A DNA stretch of 64,000 nt, taken from contig CAYYIV010000009.1 in assembly GCA_964472095.1 (NCBI GenBank), positions 81,665 to 145,664 on the forward strand, given 5' to 3'. The DNA is from Pelagibius sp964472095 (GTDB taxonomy: Bacteria > Pseudomonadota > Alphaproteobacteria > Kiloniellales > Kiloniellaceae). Of this stretch, positions 62,921 through 64,000 are shown in pieces. The notes below the pieces were generated by a model. The model was not told the origin of the DNA, searched no databases, and saw only the letters and a program-made list of their open reading frames with translations. Within the stretch, counting starts at the first letter, position 1. Every line of letters begins with the position of its first letter. Made by a program: the position numbers and the translations under genes.

Positions 62921-63676
62921 ATGGCGGCATGGCGATCGCTGGTCCTGACGATCTTTCCGGAAATGTTTCCGGGGCCGTTGGGCCTGAGCCTGGCCGGCAA
63001 GGCCCTAGAGCGCGGGCTCTGGGCGCTCGACGTCCTGGACATCCGGGACTTCGCGCGCGATAAACACCGCAGCGTCGACGACGCCCCTTTTGGGGGTGGC
63101 GCCGGCATGGTCATGCGCCCGGACGTGGTGGATGCGGCTCTGGCCGCCGCCGCGGAAACGTGGCGGCAGGACCAGCCGGATGACGGTGGACAAGCAGAGG
63201 CCGCGCCGGCTCCGGTGATCTATCTCTCGCCCCGGGGGCGCCTGCTGACGCAGGACCTGGTGCGGAATTTGGCGGCGGGGCCGGGCATAACGCTGCTCTG
63301 CGGCCGCTACGAGGGGGTCGACCAACGGGTGCTGGACGCCCGTGGCGTCCTCGAGGTCTCCGTCGGCGACTATATCCTGTCGGGTGGGGAACCGGCAGCC
63401 CTGGTGTTGATGGACGCGGTTGTGCGTCTGCTGCCGGGGGTGATGGGGAACGAAGGCAGCCCGAACGAGGAATCGTTCGGCGCGGAAGGTTTCGAGGGGC
63501 TCTTGGAGTATCCCCTCTACACGCGGCCCGCCGAATGGCAGGGCCGCCCGGTGCCGGAGGTGCTGTCCTCCGGGCACCACGAGAAGATCCGCCAGTGGCG
63601 CCAGGCCGAGGCGGAAGAGATTACCAGGACGCGCCGCCCGGACCTCTGGGCGCGCTACACGAAAGGCAAGCGCTAG
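62921..63676 (+). CDS. trmD: tRNA (guanine37-N1)-methyltransferase
   Basis: TrmD (251 residues) methylates G37 of tRNAs. SPOUT knot motifs: PVIYLSPRGRLLTQ, LLCGRYEGVDQRVLDA and SVGDYILSGGEPAAL. The start ATG at 62921 follows GGGGGAGG at about 7 bases, so the upstream in-frame region back to 62792 is likely untranslated. A 136-base gap separates it from rimM, unusual for this operon. A charged C-terminal segment follows the core. Confidence 0.95.
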   Translation: MAAWRSLVLTIFPEMFPGPLGLSLAGKALERGLWALDVLDIRDFARDKHRSVDDAPFGGGAGMVMRPDVVDAALAAAAETWRQDQPDDGGQAEAAPAPVIYLSPRGRLLTQDLVRNLAAGPGITLLCGRYEGVDQRVLDARGVLEVSVGDYILSGGEPAALVLMDAVVRLLPGVMGNEGSPNEESFGAEGFEGLLEYPLYTRPAEWQGRPVPEVLSSGHHEKIRQWRQAEAEEITRTRRPDLWARYTKGKR

Positions 63677-63702
63677 CGCTGGCTTGTTTTGAGGATAGGG
63701 TC

Positions 63703-64000
63703 ATGAACGTCATTGAGCAGATCGAGAACGAGCAGCTTGGCAAGCTGACCGCCGCGGGCGAGCCGCCGGCCTTCGCCCCGGGCGATACCGTGCGCGTCAA
63801 CGTGAAGGTCGTCGAAGGGACGCGCGAGCGTATCCAGGCTTTCGAGGGCGTCTGCATCGCGCGCCGCAACCGCGGCCTGAACTCTTCCTTCACCGTGCGC
63901 AAGCTGTCGTACGGCGAGGGTGTCGAGCGCGTCTTCCCGCTCTATAGCCCGCGCATCGACTCCATCGAGGTGGTGCGCCGCGGCGACGTGCGCCGCGCCA
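63703..64000 (+). CDS. rplS: 50S ribosomal protein L19 (5' part)
   Basis: L19 (99 residues visible, cut by the window edge). It starts at 63703 with MNVIEQIENEQLGKLTAAGE and includes the RNA-binding core FAPGDTVRVNVKVVEGTRER and IQAFEGVCIARRNRGLNS, ending within the SIEVVRRGDVRRA part. L19 lies at the 30S-50S interface. It follows trmD by 26 bases, with GAGGATAGGG upstream, completing the rpsP-rimM-trmD-rplS string. Confidence 0.97.
   Translation, partial: MNVIEQIENEQLGKLTAAGEPPAFAPGDTVRVNVKVVEGTRERIQAFEGVCIARRNRGLNSSFTVRKLSYGEGVERVFPLYSPRIDSIEVVRRGDVRRA

Overview
The window is 64 kb of GC-rich chromosome from an alphaproteobacterium, most likely in or near Rhodospirillales/Kiloniellales. 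This placement is an inference from gene content: an IalB-family protein, DUF2336 and DUF1127 proteins, a STAS-MlaE transporter operon, the ftsY-mtaB-dapF string and the ffh-rpsP-rimM-trmD-rplS string. No species was identified. I saw no insertion sequence, integrase, phage gene, plasmid gene or CRISPR array. Coding density is high, and most of the window is ordinary core and transport metabolism.

Layout. 1-1951: basic amino acid ABC transporter (binding protein, strong intra-operon hairpin, two permeases). 2001-5594: acetyltransferase, flavin reductase, tRNA-Ala, YggT/DUF167, folD, DUF3253. 5692-9018: NnrU-like protein, two adjacent long palindromes, AraC regulator, azlCD and a small protein. 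9039-16430: argG, rlmN, IalB, an RNA methyltransferase, asparaginase, quinone oxidoreductase and a methyltransferase. 16490-22810: DUF1127, acetoacetyl-CoA synthetase, two DMT exporters, DUF3429, YkvA, ComB-like. 22924-27926: an acidic coiled-coil protein, then a Mla/MCE lipid transport operon. 28049-32687: OsmC, TPR protein and a chromate resistance pair (chrA and a rhodanese-chrB fusion). 32850-39459: epimerase, BaiN-type flavoprotein, pgk, LysE, JmjC-type oxygenase and a second azlCD pair. 39916-47705: a dense phosphorelay cluster with three histidine kinases, two stand-alone receivers and a DUF2336 protein. 47706-48206: an AT-rich gap. 48207-53018: NUDIX, Rap1a-like protein, a NaChBac-type sodium channel, LysR/DoxX and a glutathionyl-hydroquinone reductase-like protein. 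53168-55437: a decayed copy of the ftsY 3' end, followed by a NUDIX gene and a PiT phosphate transporter, ending at the intact ftsY. 55425-64000: ftsY-mtaB-dapF, a lipoprotein, a cold-shock gene, and ffh-rpsP-rimM-trmD-rplS (rplS cut by the window edge).

How the genes work together. The right end holds both protein halves of the signal recognition pathway (Ffh and its receptor FtsY) and translation genes. The left and middle parts are transport and detoxification modules. The signalling cluster has parts for a multi-step phosphorelay, but no output DNA-binding domain is encoded in it. The best candidates for something not routinely annotated are the ftsY-remnant-bounded NUDIX-PiT block, the paired palindromes before the AraC gene, the 384-bp-period triple PAS kinase with its relay partners, and the AT-rich gap at 47.8-48.13 kb. 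I did not find a clearly new defence or mobile system here.
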